A stretch of DNA of 36,306 nt from Solirubrobacter phytolaccae. GTDB taxonomy: Bacteria > Actinomycetota > Thermoleophilia > Solirubrobacterales > Solirubrobacteraceae. The position numbers were made by a program, and so were the translations under genes. The stretch spans positions 1 to 36,306 of the forward strand of contig NZ_JAPDDP010000076.1 in assembly GCF_027587195.1 (NCBI RefSeq), read 5' to 3'. How positions within the stretch are numbered: position 1 is the stretch's first letter; the number at the start of each line of letters is the position of its first letter. Below the pieces are notes generated by a model, which searched no databases, was not told where the DNA came from, and saw only the letters and a list, made by a program, of their open reading frames with translations. This document shows positions 27,337 to 35,284 of this stretch, piece by piece.

Positions 27337-27561
27337 GTGAGTGACCTGACGAAGAGCGACAGCTTCCCGGAGTCACTCGCACAGGTTGGACAGCGCCCCG
27401 TGTGGCTCGCCGCGGTCTGTGACGAGTGGCGCACCATACGAGTCGCACACCCCCGGCTCAAAGAGATCGGCGACAGCGACATGCCTCACGTCTACGCGGT
27501 CAACGTGTGGGCGATCACCAGTCCCACGCTGGTCGCCCTGAGCTTTTGGTTGATGCGATGA
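27337..27561 (+). CDS. Small hypothetical protein
   Basis: A 74-residue reading frame from a GTG start with coding-like composition and mostly G/C third positions. It has no recognised domain; the C-terminus AITSPTLVALSFWLM is hydrophobic enough for a membrane contact. Its stop overlaps the ATG of the next small frame (ATGA), and that one overlaps a TTG before the lipoprotein, so a short operon is possible. It may equally be a piece of a decayed gene, since its neighbours include clear remnants. Confidence 0.4.
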   Translation: MSDLTKSDSFPESLAQVGQRPVWLAAVCDEWRTIRVAHPRLKEIGDSDMPHVYAVNVWAITSPTLVALSFWLMR

Positions 27562-27758
27562 CCATCGACCGGCTCGACCCAACCGGAGCGCGCCGGACAT
27601 CCCTGTCGAGCGAGCGATTAGCCGTGCCGGGTGGGGAGCGGCTCGACTCGTCCGCGCCATCGCCCGAGCAAGCGAGATCCTGGATATCTGCCCATCGAAC
27701 TCGGGAACGAGCGCTTCCCCGACGATCTGACCTGCCCAACCGATCAGGCTTCACTTGA
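27558..27758 (+). CDS. Small hypothetical reading frame (doubtful)
   Basis: A 66-residue frame with an ATGA overlap to the previous one, ending in a TTGA that would overlap an in-frame TTG of the lipoprotein frame. The residues (Arg, Ser, Pro rich) have no recognisable pattern. The 4-nt overlaps on both sides are the only support. Another plus frame across 27690-27750 also looks coding-like, which hints at decay. Confidence 0.22.
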   Translation: MTIDRLDPTGARRTSLSSERLAVPGGERLDSSAPSPEQARSWISAHRTRERALPRRSDLPNRSGFT

Positions 27759-27790
27759 CGGTCACGCGGCTCCTCGCGATGCTCGCCGCC

Positions 27791-28345
27791 ATGAGAGTCC
27801 TGGTCGCCGTTTTCTGCACGCTCCTGCTCGTCGGCTGCGGAGGCAGCAACCCCGTCGAGAAGAGCTTTGGCGGCCTGACCGAAGGCGACATGCAAGCCGT
27901 CCAGAGCGTCAGCACGTCGCTGCAGTCCCTCAGCACCGACATCGCGACGATCCAAGCCGAGCTCACCGCCGAGAACATCACCGGCGCTCGGTCGGCGATC
28001 GACGCCACGGCGCCCAAACTCGACCAGGCCGACGACAAGACCCTCGACCTCGACAACTCCGACCTGCGCACCACGCTGCAGGACTACGTCACCACCACAC
28101 GCGAGCTGGTCGGTTCCTTCGACCGCTGGGTCGCCTACTTCGAAGACGACTCGACGCTGCGCGATGAGGCCCTTGAGAACGACTTGCTCGGCGACATCGA
28201 CGCCGCGGCCACGGACATGCGCAAGGCCGACCAGGCGTTCCTGAACCGGCTGCTTGACAACGCCAGCCCCGAACAGCGGAAAGAGATCCGGGCCCGATAC
28301 CGGGACGCGCTCGAGCGGCTGACGGATAGCGCCGGCGGCAGTTGA
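27791..28345 (+). CDS. Putative lipoprotein, all-helical
   Basis: About 184 residues. The ATG at 27791 gives a short signal (RVLVAVFCTLLLVGC) with a lipobox LVGC, so the mature protein would start at the lipid-modified Cys followed by GGSNP. ATG at 27779 and TTG at 27755 are in-frame alternatives. The rest is acidic and helical (SLQSLSTDIATIQAEL, DLRTTLQDYVTTTREL, RKADQAFLNRLLDN), with no recognised family. The next gene begins 3 nt after its stop, so the pair is likely cotranscribed. It lies in the island and has lower GC than the core genes. Confidence 0.65.
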   Translation: MRVLVAVFCTLLLVGCGGSNPVEKSFGGLTEGDMQAVQSVSTSLQSLSTDIATIQAELTAENITGARSAIDATAPKLDQADDKTLDLDNSDLRTTLQDYVTTTRELVGSFDRWVAYFEDDSTLRDEALENDLLGDIDAAATDMRKADQAFLNRLLDNASPEQRKEIRARYRDALERLTDSAGGS

Positions 28346-28348
28346 GCC

Positions 28349-28924
28349 TTGTTCGCCGGCGACATCACCTTCCGACTCGTTCAAGAGTCCGGCTTCAACG
28401 CGTCTCAGCTCATCACCCCGGGAGCCACGTTTCTGGGCGCCGTCCTCGGCGTCGTCGTCGGCGGACTACTGACGCGCAAGACACTGTTCGCCGTAGAAAC
28501 GAAACGAGCATCCATTGACGATGAACGGGATAACCGGCGACGCCAACAGGACGAAGCGGCCGAAAAGCGCCGAGTTCGCGGCACAGCGCGCTCGCTCCGC
28601 ATCGACCTGGAGCACGCACTCGTCACGCTGAACGTCTCGAAGCAGAGATCCCAGTGGTGGCCTCAACGGCATACCGTTCGAATCGAGTTCGGACGCGAAG
28701 AGCAGACGCTCGTTGCTACCTGGTTCAACCCGCACGGCTGGGACCTCATCGCCATCGCTCTACACGCCCTCGTCGATGCCGACGTTCAACGGACCCACAT
28801 GCCGGACGGCATTCCGAGCGCCGCTGCCGACGAATTCGACTTCATGATCAAGGCCATCCAGGACGCGGTCGCTGTCATTGACCAAGAAATAGTCCGTCTC
28901 GGACCGCTCGATCAACCCGCTTGA
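28349..28924 (+). CDS. Single-pass membrane protein with cytoplasmic coiled coil
   Basis: A 191-residue protein from TTG at 28349, 3 nt after the lipoprotein stop; no ATG precedes the hydrophobic segment. Residues about 21-42 (LITPGATFLGAVLGVVVGGL) form one membrane helix, followed by a charged helix (KRASIDDERDNRRRQQDEAA) likely to be a coiled coil, then a soluble domain containing WWPQRHTVRIEFG and DEFDFMIKAIQDAVAVIDQE. No family recognised. In one 60-base line of this gene (28501-28560) 35 bases are G or C, about 58%, against about 73% in a line of the MFS gene, which supports foreign origin. Confidence 0.65.
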   Translation: MFAGDITFRLVQESGFNASQLITPGATFLGAVLGVVVGGLLTRKTLFAVETKRASIDDERDNRRRQQDEAAEKRRVRGTARSLRIDLEHALVTLNVSKQRSQWWPQRHTVRIEFGREEQTLVATWFNPHGWDLIAIALHALVDADVQRTHMPDGIPSAAADEFDFMIKAIQDAVAVIDQEIVRLGPLDQPA

Positions 28925-29942
28925 CCGTTGCCGCCCAGGGCACGACGGCCCGCAACGTCGCCGTGTACTCCTCGACGTCGACGTGCACGCCACTCCTGGC
29001 CTTGGCTGCTCCGCCTGTTGCCGATCGCCACCCGCAGTCCAGCCCACAGCGAACGCGTCGCACAACGCCGCGGTGACCGCCTCGCGAAACTCCGAGTCCT
29101 CGCCGAATCGTCGAGACGCTCCTCGTCGGCGCCCCGCGCTTCGTTGAGGGTGTGCTCCCGACCCAGCCGCCAAGCGGGACCGGAAGGCGCACATTCTCGA
29201 TCGTCAGCTAGCGGCTGATCTCGCTGAGTGTCGCGAAGTTGCTGCCGACGGCCAGCAGGATGCGGGTCCTGTTGCGGATCAGGACTGCCGTGTGCTGGTC
29301 GCCGAGTTCGTTGCGGACGAAGGTCTCGACTGCCGTGGCGGACGTCATGCGCCCACGCGGCGAGAGGATCTGGTGCTGGGCCTACGTGTCCGGAGTCGTC
29401 ATACGCCAGGCTTGCGATCCGGGCGATGCGACGGTGGCCTCGGCGGGCGCGGTGTGATTCCCGTCGGCGGGACGGTTCGGATGGTGGTCGAGCGACGCGC
29501 TGGCCGGGCGAAGAGCGTGCACCCGACTGGTCGACGTCAACCGTGATGTACCCGCGCAGGTTGACGGGAGTCGGCTGCGAGCGTCGCATCCGGGCGAGGG
29601 CCGATGACCAAGTTACCTGGCCCACGGTCGTCGTCCTGAATCGCCAGCGAGGCGATGATCGCACGAATCTGCATGCACCCCGGATTGATGCACAGGCATC
29701 AGCGACAATCTGGTGCACCCGAAAATTGTGTAACGGTCCGTCCGGACGCAACCTGTCCAGGACCACCGAAAGCCCACCTCCGAGATATAGAGAGGCTTCG
29801 GATCGACACGTAGATCGCAACGCCCGCCAGGATCGGGCGGGAAGGACGACGACACGACCGTACCCGTCAGTCGAGACGTTCCGTTAGCCGAGACGATTTG
29901 TGGTCGAGAGTCACGTCCGCGATCAGCGCCAAAGTTCACAAG
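28925..29942 (-). pseudogene. Decayed sequence with minus-strand coding fragments
   Basis: No single frame is convincing across this kilobase, but coding-like pieces are scattered in different minus frames: a LARMRRSQPTPVNLRGYITV run near 29600-29530, RRIARIASLAYDDSG near 29430-29390, an intact 46-residue frame at 29208-29348, and FREAVTAALCDAFAVGW near 29090-29040. They look like one or more genes broken by several frameshifts. No family recognised. Confidence 0.35.
29208..29348 (-). CDS. Small 46-residue reading frame within decayed region
   Basis: ATG at 29348 to TAG at 29208. Third codon positions are mostly G or C and the residues look natural (VRNELGDQHTAVLIRNR, then ILLAVGSNFATLSEIS). 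No ribosome binding site is obvious. It may be a real small protein or the best-preserved fragment of a longer lost gene, with further coding-like fragments on both sides. Confidence 0.3.
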   Translation of the reverse strand: MTSATAVETFVRNELGDQHTAVLIRNRTRILLAVGSNFATLSEISR

Positions 29943-30413
29943 ATGGACGCCGAAGCAGCCAAGTGGATACTCACCCTCGCTGGTGCCGGCTGCGAGATCA
30001 TCGGTCTATCGCTGGTGATCCTCGATGCCAGAGATGCCCGGCGTGCCGCTCTCGAAGTTCTCCAAGCGCCGAAGCCGGTCATTCCGAAGCGAACCGAAGA
30101 GGGCCGGTGGGTATCTGGCGTGCGTCGTTCGATCGCGAGTTACGGCGCAGCCGATGACGCACGCCAGCTCCGAGAAGCGTTTGTCCGGCATATCGAAGGC
30201 CTTGGGCAACAATTTCAGACGCTCGAGGATCGACTTGGCGCCGACATGGAAGAACTCTCGCGACGCGTCGTCGACGAAAGCGATCAGCGTGAACGCGAGC
30301 TCCGAGGCGTGCTTGCGGATCAGCTCGTGTCGGGCCTGGGCCGTCGCTGGCTGGGCACCGGGCTGTTCCTGGTGGGCGTCGTCCTCTCCGCGGCCTCGAA
30401 CCTCGTGGGCTGA
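29943..30413 (+). CDS. Two-helix membrane protein with central coiled coil
   Basis: A 156-residue protein from the ATG at 29943; a TTG at 29898 would add 15 residues. A membrane helix near the start (WILTLAGAGCEIIGLSLVI) and another at the very end (WLGTGLFLVGVVLSAAS) flank a charged helical region (RQLREAFVRHIEGLGQQF, EDRLGADMEELSRRVVDES). Topology would put the coil in the cytoplasm with both ends in the membrane. No family recognised. It stands alone between decayed DNA and the middle repeat copy. Confidence 0.6.
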   Translation: MDAEAAKWILTLAGAGCEIIGLSLVILDARDARRAALEVLQAPKPVIPKRTEEGRWVSGVRRSIASYGAADDARQLREAFVRHIEGLGQQFQTLEDRLGADMEELSRRVVDESDQRERELRGVLADQLVSGLGRRWLGTGLFLVGVVLSAASNLVG

Positions 30414-30867
30414 TCGCGTTCGTTTGGGAGCAGGCGGCATCACCTTGCGCCCAAGCCAAGCCTAAGCGAACCAGATCGCGCCCTATGAGGCTGTCCGGTT
30501 CCCGCATCGTTTGGCTCTACGTCGCCGTGAAGCCCTATCTAGCGCGTTACCGAACGGATGCCTCCGGAGCGCGAGGTCGCAGTTCAGATCCTGCCGGGCG
30601 CGTTCGTGGTCTGTGGGGTGCCTGCCGGTCTGTAATTGCCGACCGCCGACGCCATTGTGCCCGGTGCAGGTGCGGGTGCGGCAGTGTCGCGATGCAGTCG
30701 ATGCGTCCGACATATGGGCGAAGACCGACCACGCGGCCGAGCGGTCCCGCACGGCACTAGGGGGCAAGCTGAGTCACTGAGCGAACCGCTGTCGGCCGAG
30801 CGTGGCGATCTACTGCACGCAGGGGCGGGGACGACCCTGGGCCGCACAGCTGTCCAGGCTGCGCTCC
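30414..30867. other. No gene; contains the middle attachment-site copy
   Basis: The small frames in this stretch are Arg/Pro-rich and overlap on both strands without motifs. The only structure seen is the decayed tRNA-end repeat at 30560-30603. The right half must include the promoter of the toxin-antitoxin pair starting at 30868. Confidence 0.5.
30560..30603. repeat. Degenerate third attachment-site copy
   Basis: Matches tRNA-Arg 26898-26942. The first 23 bases and last 16 bases are identical; between them one G is lost and a GA is swapped to AG in the T loop. It divides the island into a left part (integrase remnant and membrane genes) and a 1.25-kb right part (toxin-antitoxin), suggesting two successive insertions at the same tRNA. 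Confidence 0.82.
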
Positions 30868-31293
30868 ATGAAGCTACGTAAGATCGTCAATGTGACGACG
30901 CAGGCTGTTTACTACCGGGAAGCTGATGGGCGAGAGCCGGTCAACGACTTTCTCGAAGGGCTGACGGACCCGCGCATGCAGGCGACCCTTGATATGCAGA
31001 TCGATCGCCTGAACGGCCTGACCCCGGGGGCTCCGCCGCTGCCGTTTCCCCACAGCTCACAGGTCGACGGCCCGCTCCGCGAGCTCCGCTGTCATTTTGG
31101 CAATCAGCTGTTTCGAGTGCTGTACCGGCGCTCGGACAATCTGTTCGTTCTGCTGCACATGTTTCGCAAGGACTCGGGGAAGATTCCGCGGGTCGAGATC
31201 GGCATTGCGAACGAGCGGTGGGATGACTTCCGCTCACGGATGAATGCCGATCCGCGGACTCCGCCTCGAGCTGCTGGGCACGACGCTCCGTAG
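30868..31293 (+). CDS. HigB-like toxin (RelE superfamily, phage Gp49-like)
   Basis: A 141-residue protein whose core matches the Gp49/HigB group: VYYREADGREPVNDFLEGL, a helical middle, then GPLRELRCHFGNQLFRVLYRR, NLFVLLHMFRKDSGKIPR and the ending IANERWDDF. Such toxins cut mRNA on the ribosome. The ATG at 30868 is chosen because homologous sequence starts just after it; the earlier in-frame GTG at 30802 adds an unrelated stretch. It precedes the antitoxin gene, the order typical of HigBA, but with an unusually long 96-nt gap. The pair sits between two copies of the tRNA-end repeat. Confidence 0.85.
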   Translation: MKLRKIVNVTTQAVYYREADGREPVNDFLEGLTDPRMQATLDMQIDRLNGLTPGAPPLPFPHSSQVDGPLRELRCHFGNQLFRVLYRRSDNLFVLLHMFRKDSGKIPRVEIGIANERWDDFRSRMNADPRTPPRAAGHDAP

Positions 31294-31300
31294 ACGCGGC

Positions 31301-31372
31301 TTAGCGATTTCGCTAAACTCCTGGCGTCGGGCGGCCGACACAGAACGACAGATCGCCCAGTTGGCGCCAACT
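31301..31372. promoter_or_regulatory. Two palindromes between toxin and antitoxin genes
   Basis: TTAGCGA, TT, TCGCTAA (31301-31316) is a perfect 7-bp dyad and AGTTGGCGCCAACT (31359-31372) a perfect 14-bp palindrome. Both lie in the 96-nt gap before the antitoxin start and could be operators of an internal promoter bound by the helix-turn-helix antitoxin. Confidence 0.5.
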
Positions 31373-31389
31373 CAACCCCCGGAGCCCTG

Positions 31390-31749
31390 ATGTCTCACAA
31401 GCAGGTGCCAGCCTCGCCCGTCGGCGCTGTCCACGGACAGGCGTCTCGCCGCGGTCGCAATCCTGCCTATCAGGCGGAGATGCACAAGCTCGCGCCGTTC
31501 GAGCGCATCGCCCGCATGGTCATCGCGCGACGCATGAACGCTGGCTGGACACAGCAGCAGCTGGCAGAGCAGATGGGCACGAGTCATTCCGTGATCTCGC
31601 GAATTGAAAGCGGACAGCACGCCACAAGCGTCCAGACCCTCGCCCGCCTCGCTGAAGCGTTTAACACCCATCTCGTGGTGGGGTTCGATGATGAGCCCGC
31701 CGAGGTCGCTGTCGAGTCGGACGTCCGTCAGATCGCCGCGGTGACCTGA
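31390..31749 (+). CDS. HigA-like antitoxin, XRE helix-turn-helix
   Basis: A 119-residue protein with a helix-turn-helix of the XRE type in its middle (GWTQQQLAEQMGTSHSVISR, then IESGQHATSVQTLARLAEAF). The family neutralises the HigB toxin and represses the operon. The ATG at 31390 has GGAG at 31381-31384, 5 nt upstream. The first 35 residues, rich in Ala, Pro and Arg, probably form a flexible extension. It ends 61 bp before the right attachment repeat. Confidence 0.87.
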   Translation: MSHKQVPASPVGAVHGQASRRGRNPAYQAEMHKLAPFERIARMVIARRMNAGWTQQQLAEQMGTSHSVISRIESGQHATSVQTLARLAEAFNTHLVVGFDDEPAEVAVESDVRQIAAVT

Positions 31750-31769
31750 GATCGTCGTCGCGCTGGGCG

Positions 31770-32963
<1,194 letters not shown>

Positions 32964-33038
32964 GGTCGCGACGACTGTAACCCTCGGTGTTCGAGCGATG
33001 CGGCAGCACCCGGGTGGTCGTGGCGCCTGGCCGCTCGG

Positions 33039-34415
33039 TCAGGACGAGGCGGAGGCCCGCCCGGACTGAGCCGCGGACAGCGCGCCGCCGCCCGCTCCGA
33101 GCAGCGCGCCGCCGACCAGGTAGATCCCGAACACGGAACCGTCCCCCGCGTCGCCGTGCAGGAGGCCGCCGGCGAGGACGACGGCGGCCACCATCGTGAG
33201 CGCCCACACCGGGCCGACCAGCGCGCCCCAGGCCGCGGCGGTGCCGGGCCGGTCGGCGCCCACGGCGCGCGCGGCCGCGAAGCCGGCGTACAGCGCGGCG
33301 AGCAGGTTCAGCCCGAGGAGTAGGACCACTGCCGGCAGAAAGACGTACGCGGGGAGCGCGTCGCCGTAGGAGAAGATCCGGAACGCGCCGTCCGTGCCCG
33401 GGATGCTGTTGGGATCGTCGACCGGGAACGGCAGGCCGAGCCCGCCGGTGCCGTCCGGGCGGAACAGGGTGCCGGCCCCGAGTGCCGTGAGCTGGACGCC
33501 GTGCTCGGGCGCGTAGAAGGCCTCCTCGATCAGCGCGGTGGCGGTGCCGCGACCTTCGCGCACGCCGCCGGCGTCGGCGCCGACCTGCACGAGCCAGCCG
33601 ACGACGCCGAGCACCGTGGCGATCGCGACCACGGCGGCGAGCGGCCACAGCGTGGCGACGGCCGCGCGGAGCACGCGCGCGACGCCCGGCGGCACGGTCA
33701 CCAGCTCCTTCAGCGGGAGCGTCGTCGCGGCGCCGATCAAGCCGCCGATCAGGCCCCAGAGCACGCCGAGCGCGAACGTGTTGCCCGGCGAGGGCGACAC
33801 CACCGAGCCGTCGTTCCCGTAGCTGAGCAGCGCGAACATGAGCATGAGCACGCCGAACGGGACCGCGACGAGCAGCGCCCACGCGAGCCGGGTGAGCGGC
33901 GGGGCGCCTTCCGTGCGGTGGATCTGCCAGCGGACCGCTAACGCGAGCGCCGTGATCGGGATCGCGAGCAGGATCAAGGGGTGCACGCGGCGGCTGCCGG
34001 CCAGCAAGGAGTCGCTCAGGTCGACCATCGGCGCGAGCAACGTCCCGATGGCCTGCCGGAACGTCTCGACGAGCAACGACTCGGAGGCACCGACGCTGCC
34101 GATCAACGACACGTCGGGCGCGACGATCGCGATCAGCAGGCCGGCCACGAGCACGACGCCCGCCGCGACCGCGCCCGCGATCCCCGCGGCGATCATCCCG
34201 GCCCGCACGAGCCCCTCTGGAGCTGGAGCCGGCTCCGGCGGCGCCTGCGGGACCGGGACGGCCTGGAGCACCGCCGCCGTCGGGAAGGTCGGCGCGGGCC
34301 GGTCCTCGGCATCGTCGATCTCGAACTCGTCGAGCCGCGCCCCGCAGAAGGAGCACGACAGCGCCCGTGGGTTCAGACGCGCGCCGCAGTTGGGGCAGAA
34401 GATGTCGTCGGTCAA
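33039..34415 (-). CDS. Zinc-ribbon multi-pass membrane protein
   Basis: This 458-residue protein starts with a two-knuckle zinc ribbon (FCPNCGARLNPRALSCSFCG, four Cys), then a Pro/Ala-rich linker and about eight hydrophobic segments, the first at roughly residues 72-96 and the last near the C-terminus (FGIYLVGGALLGAGGGAL). A hydrophilic loop of about 70 residues (EGRGTATALIEEAFYAPEHG and onward) separates two groups of helices. No family function is assigned; zinc-ribbon plus membrane layouts are common for uncharacterised envelope proteins. The start is TTG at 34415. It is divergent from the M55 peptidase with 53 bp between. Confidence 0.8.
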   Translation of the reverse strand: MTDDIFCPNCGARLNPRALSCSFCGARLDEFEIDDAEDRPAPTFPTAAVLQAVPVPQAPPEPAPAPEGLVRAGMIAAGIAGAVAAGVVLVAGLLIAIVAPDVSLIGSVGASESLLVETFRQAIGTLLAPMVDLSDSLLAGSRRVHPLILLAIPITALALAVRWQIHRTEGAPPLTRLAWALLVAVPFGVLMLMFALLSYGNDGSVVSPSPGNTFALGVLWGLIGGLIGAATTLPLKELVTVPPGVARVLRAAVATLWPLAAVVAIATVLGVVGWLVQVGADAGGVREGRGTATALIEEAFYAPEHGVQLTALGAGTLFRPDGTGGLGLPFPVDDPNSIPGTDGAFRIFSYGDALPAYVFLPAVVLLLGLNLLAALYAGFAAARAVGADRPGTAAAWGALVGPVWALTMVAAVVLAGGLLHGDAGDGSVFGIYLVGGALLGAGGGALSAAQSGRASASS

Positions 34416-34468
34416 AAGGTTCCCATTTGCCTCACGGGCGGCTTATGGGTATCACTTGCGCCCGCCGG

Positions 34469-35284
34469 ATGCGCATCTTCGTCATCAGCGACATGGAGGG
34501 CGTGGCCGGGATCTGCCGCTGGGATCAGGTCATGGCCGACCGGCCCGGCTACGAGGAAGGGCGGCTCCTGTACACCGAGGAGCTCAACGCCGCCGTGCGC
34601 GGCGCGTTCGCCGCCGGGGCGACCGACGTGGTCGTGATGGACTGCCACGGCGCGGGCGGTGACCGCTCCTTCAACAGCCTCGTGCCCGACCGGCTGGACC
34701 CGCGTGCCGACTTCGTGGTCCAACACCGCTGGACCGAGTACACCGGCTTCCTGGAGCAGGGCTGCGACGCCGCGCTCTTCATCGGCCAGCACGCGATGGC
34801 GGGCGCCGAGCGCGGCGTGCTCTCGCACACGGTCAGCTCCACCAACTGGCACGCGCTGTTCTTCAACGGCGTCGAGGTCGGCGAGGTCGGCATCAACGCC
34901 GCGCTGTGCGGCACCTGGGGCACGCCGGTCGCGCTCGTGACGGGCGACGACGTGGTCTGCGCCGAGTCCGCCGCGCTGCTCGGCCCCGGCCTGCACACGC
35001 TCGCGGTGAAGACCGGGCTCGGCCGCTTCAGCGCCCGCCACCACTCCCCCGCGCGAGCTCGCGAGGCGATCGAGCAGGCGTCACGCGCGGCGTTGAAGGA
35101 CATGACGGGCGCCCCGGTCTACGAACCCGGAGCACCCTGCACGATCACGGTCGAGCTCAACACCGCCGACCAGGCCGACCCGTACCGCAACCGCCCGGAC
35201 GTGACCGTCACCGGCCCGCGGACACTCGAGGCGACCGCGGGCACGTGGTGGGAAGCCTGGCGGGCGATCTACCTCACGCGCTGA
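34469..35284 (+). CDS. D-aminopeptidase of family M55 (DppA-like)
   Basis: This 271-residue zinc peptidase matches Bacillus subtilis DppA in motif spacing: Asp8 and Glu10 (ISDMEGVAG), His60 (VMDCHGAGG), His108 (FIGQHAMAG), His120 (GVLSHT) and Glu139 (EVGEVGINA), corresponding to the known metal and catalytic residues. The family releases N-terminal D-amino acids from peptides and is linked to D-Ala-D-Ala peptide use. The ATG at 34469 gives the standard start RIFVISD; an in-frame ATG at 34445 adds eight residues. It is cytoplasmic, with no signal peptide. Its stop directly abuts the convergent stop of the next gene. Confidence 0.93.
   Translation: MRIFVISDMEGVAGICRWDQVMADRPGYEEGRLLYTEELNAAVRGAFAAGATDVVVMDCHGAGGDRSFNSLVPDRLDPRADFVVQHRWTEYTGFLEQGCDAALFIGQHAMAGAERGVLSHTVSSTNWHALFFNGVEVGEVGINAALCGTWGTPVALVTGDDVVCAESAALLGPGLHTLAVKTGLGRFSARHHSPARAREAIEQASRAALKDMTGAPVYEPGAPCTITVELNTADQADPYRNRPDVTVTGPRTLEATAGTWWEAWRAIYLTR

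Noticed and set aside
27515-28384. A 289-codon minus-strand frame in the island
   Set aside because: It is antisense to the lipoprotein gene, which has a signal peptide, lipobox and coherent helical sequence.
30560-30603. Second tRNA-Arg gene
   Set aside because: Only the 3' half is present and its T arm is damaged; no D arm or 5' acceptor strand precedes it.
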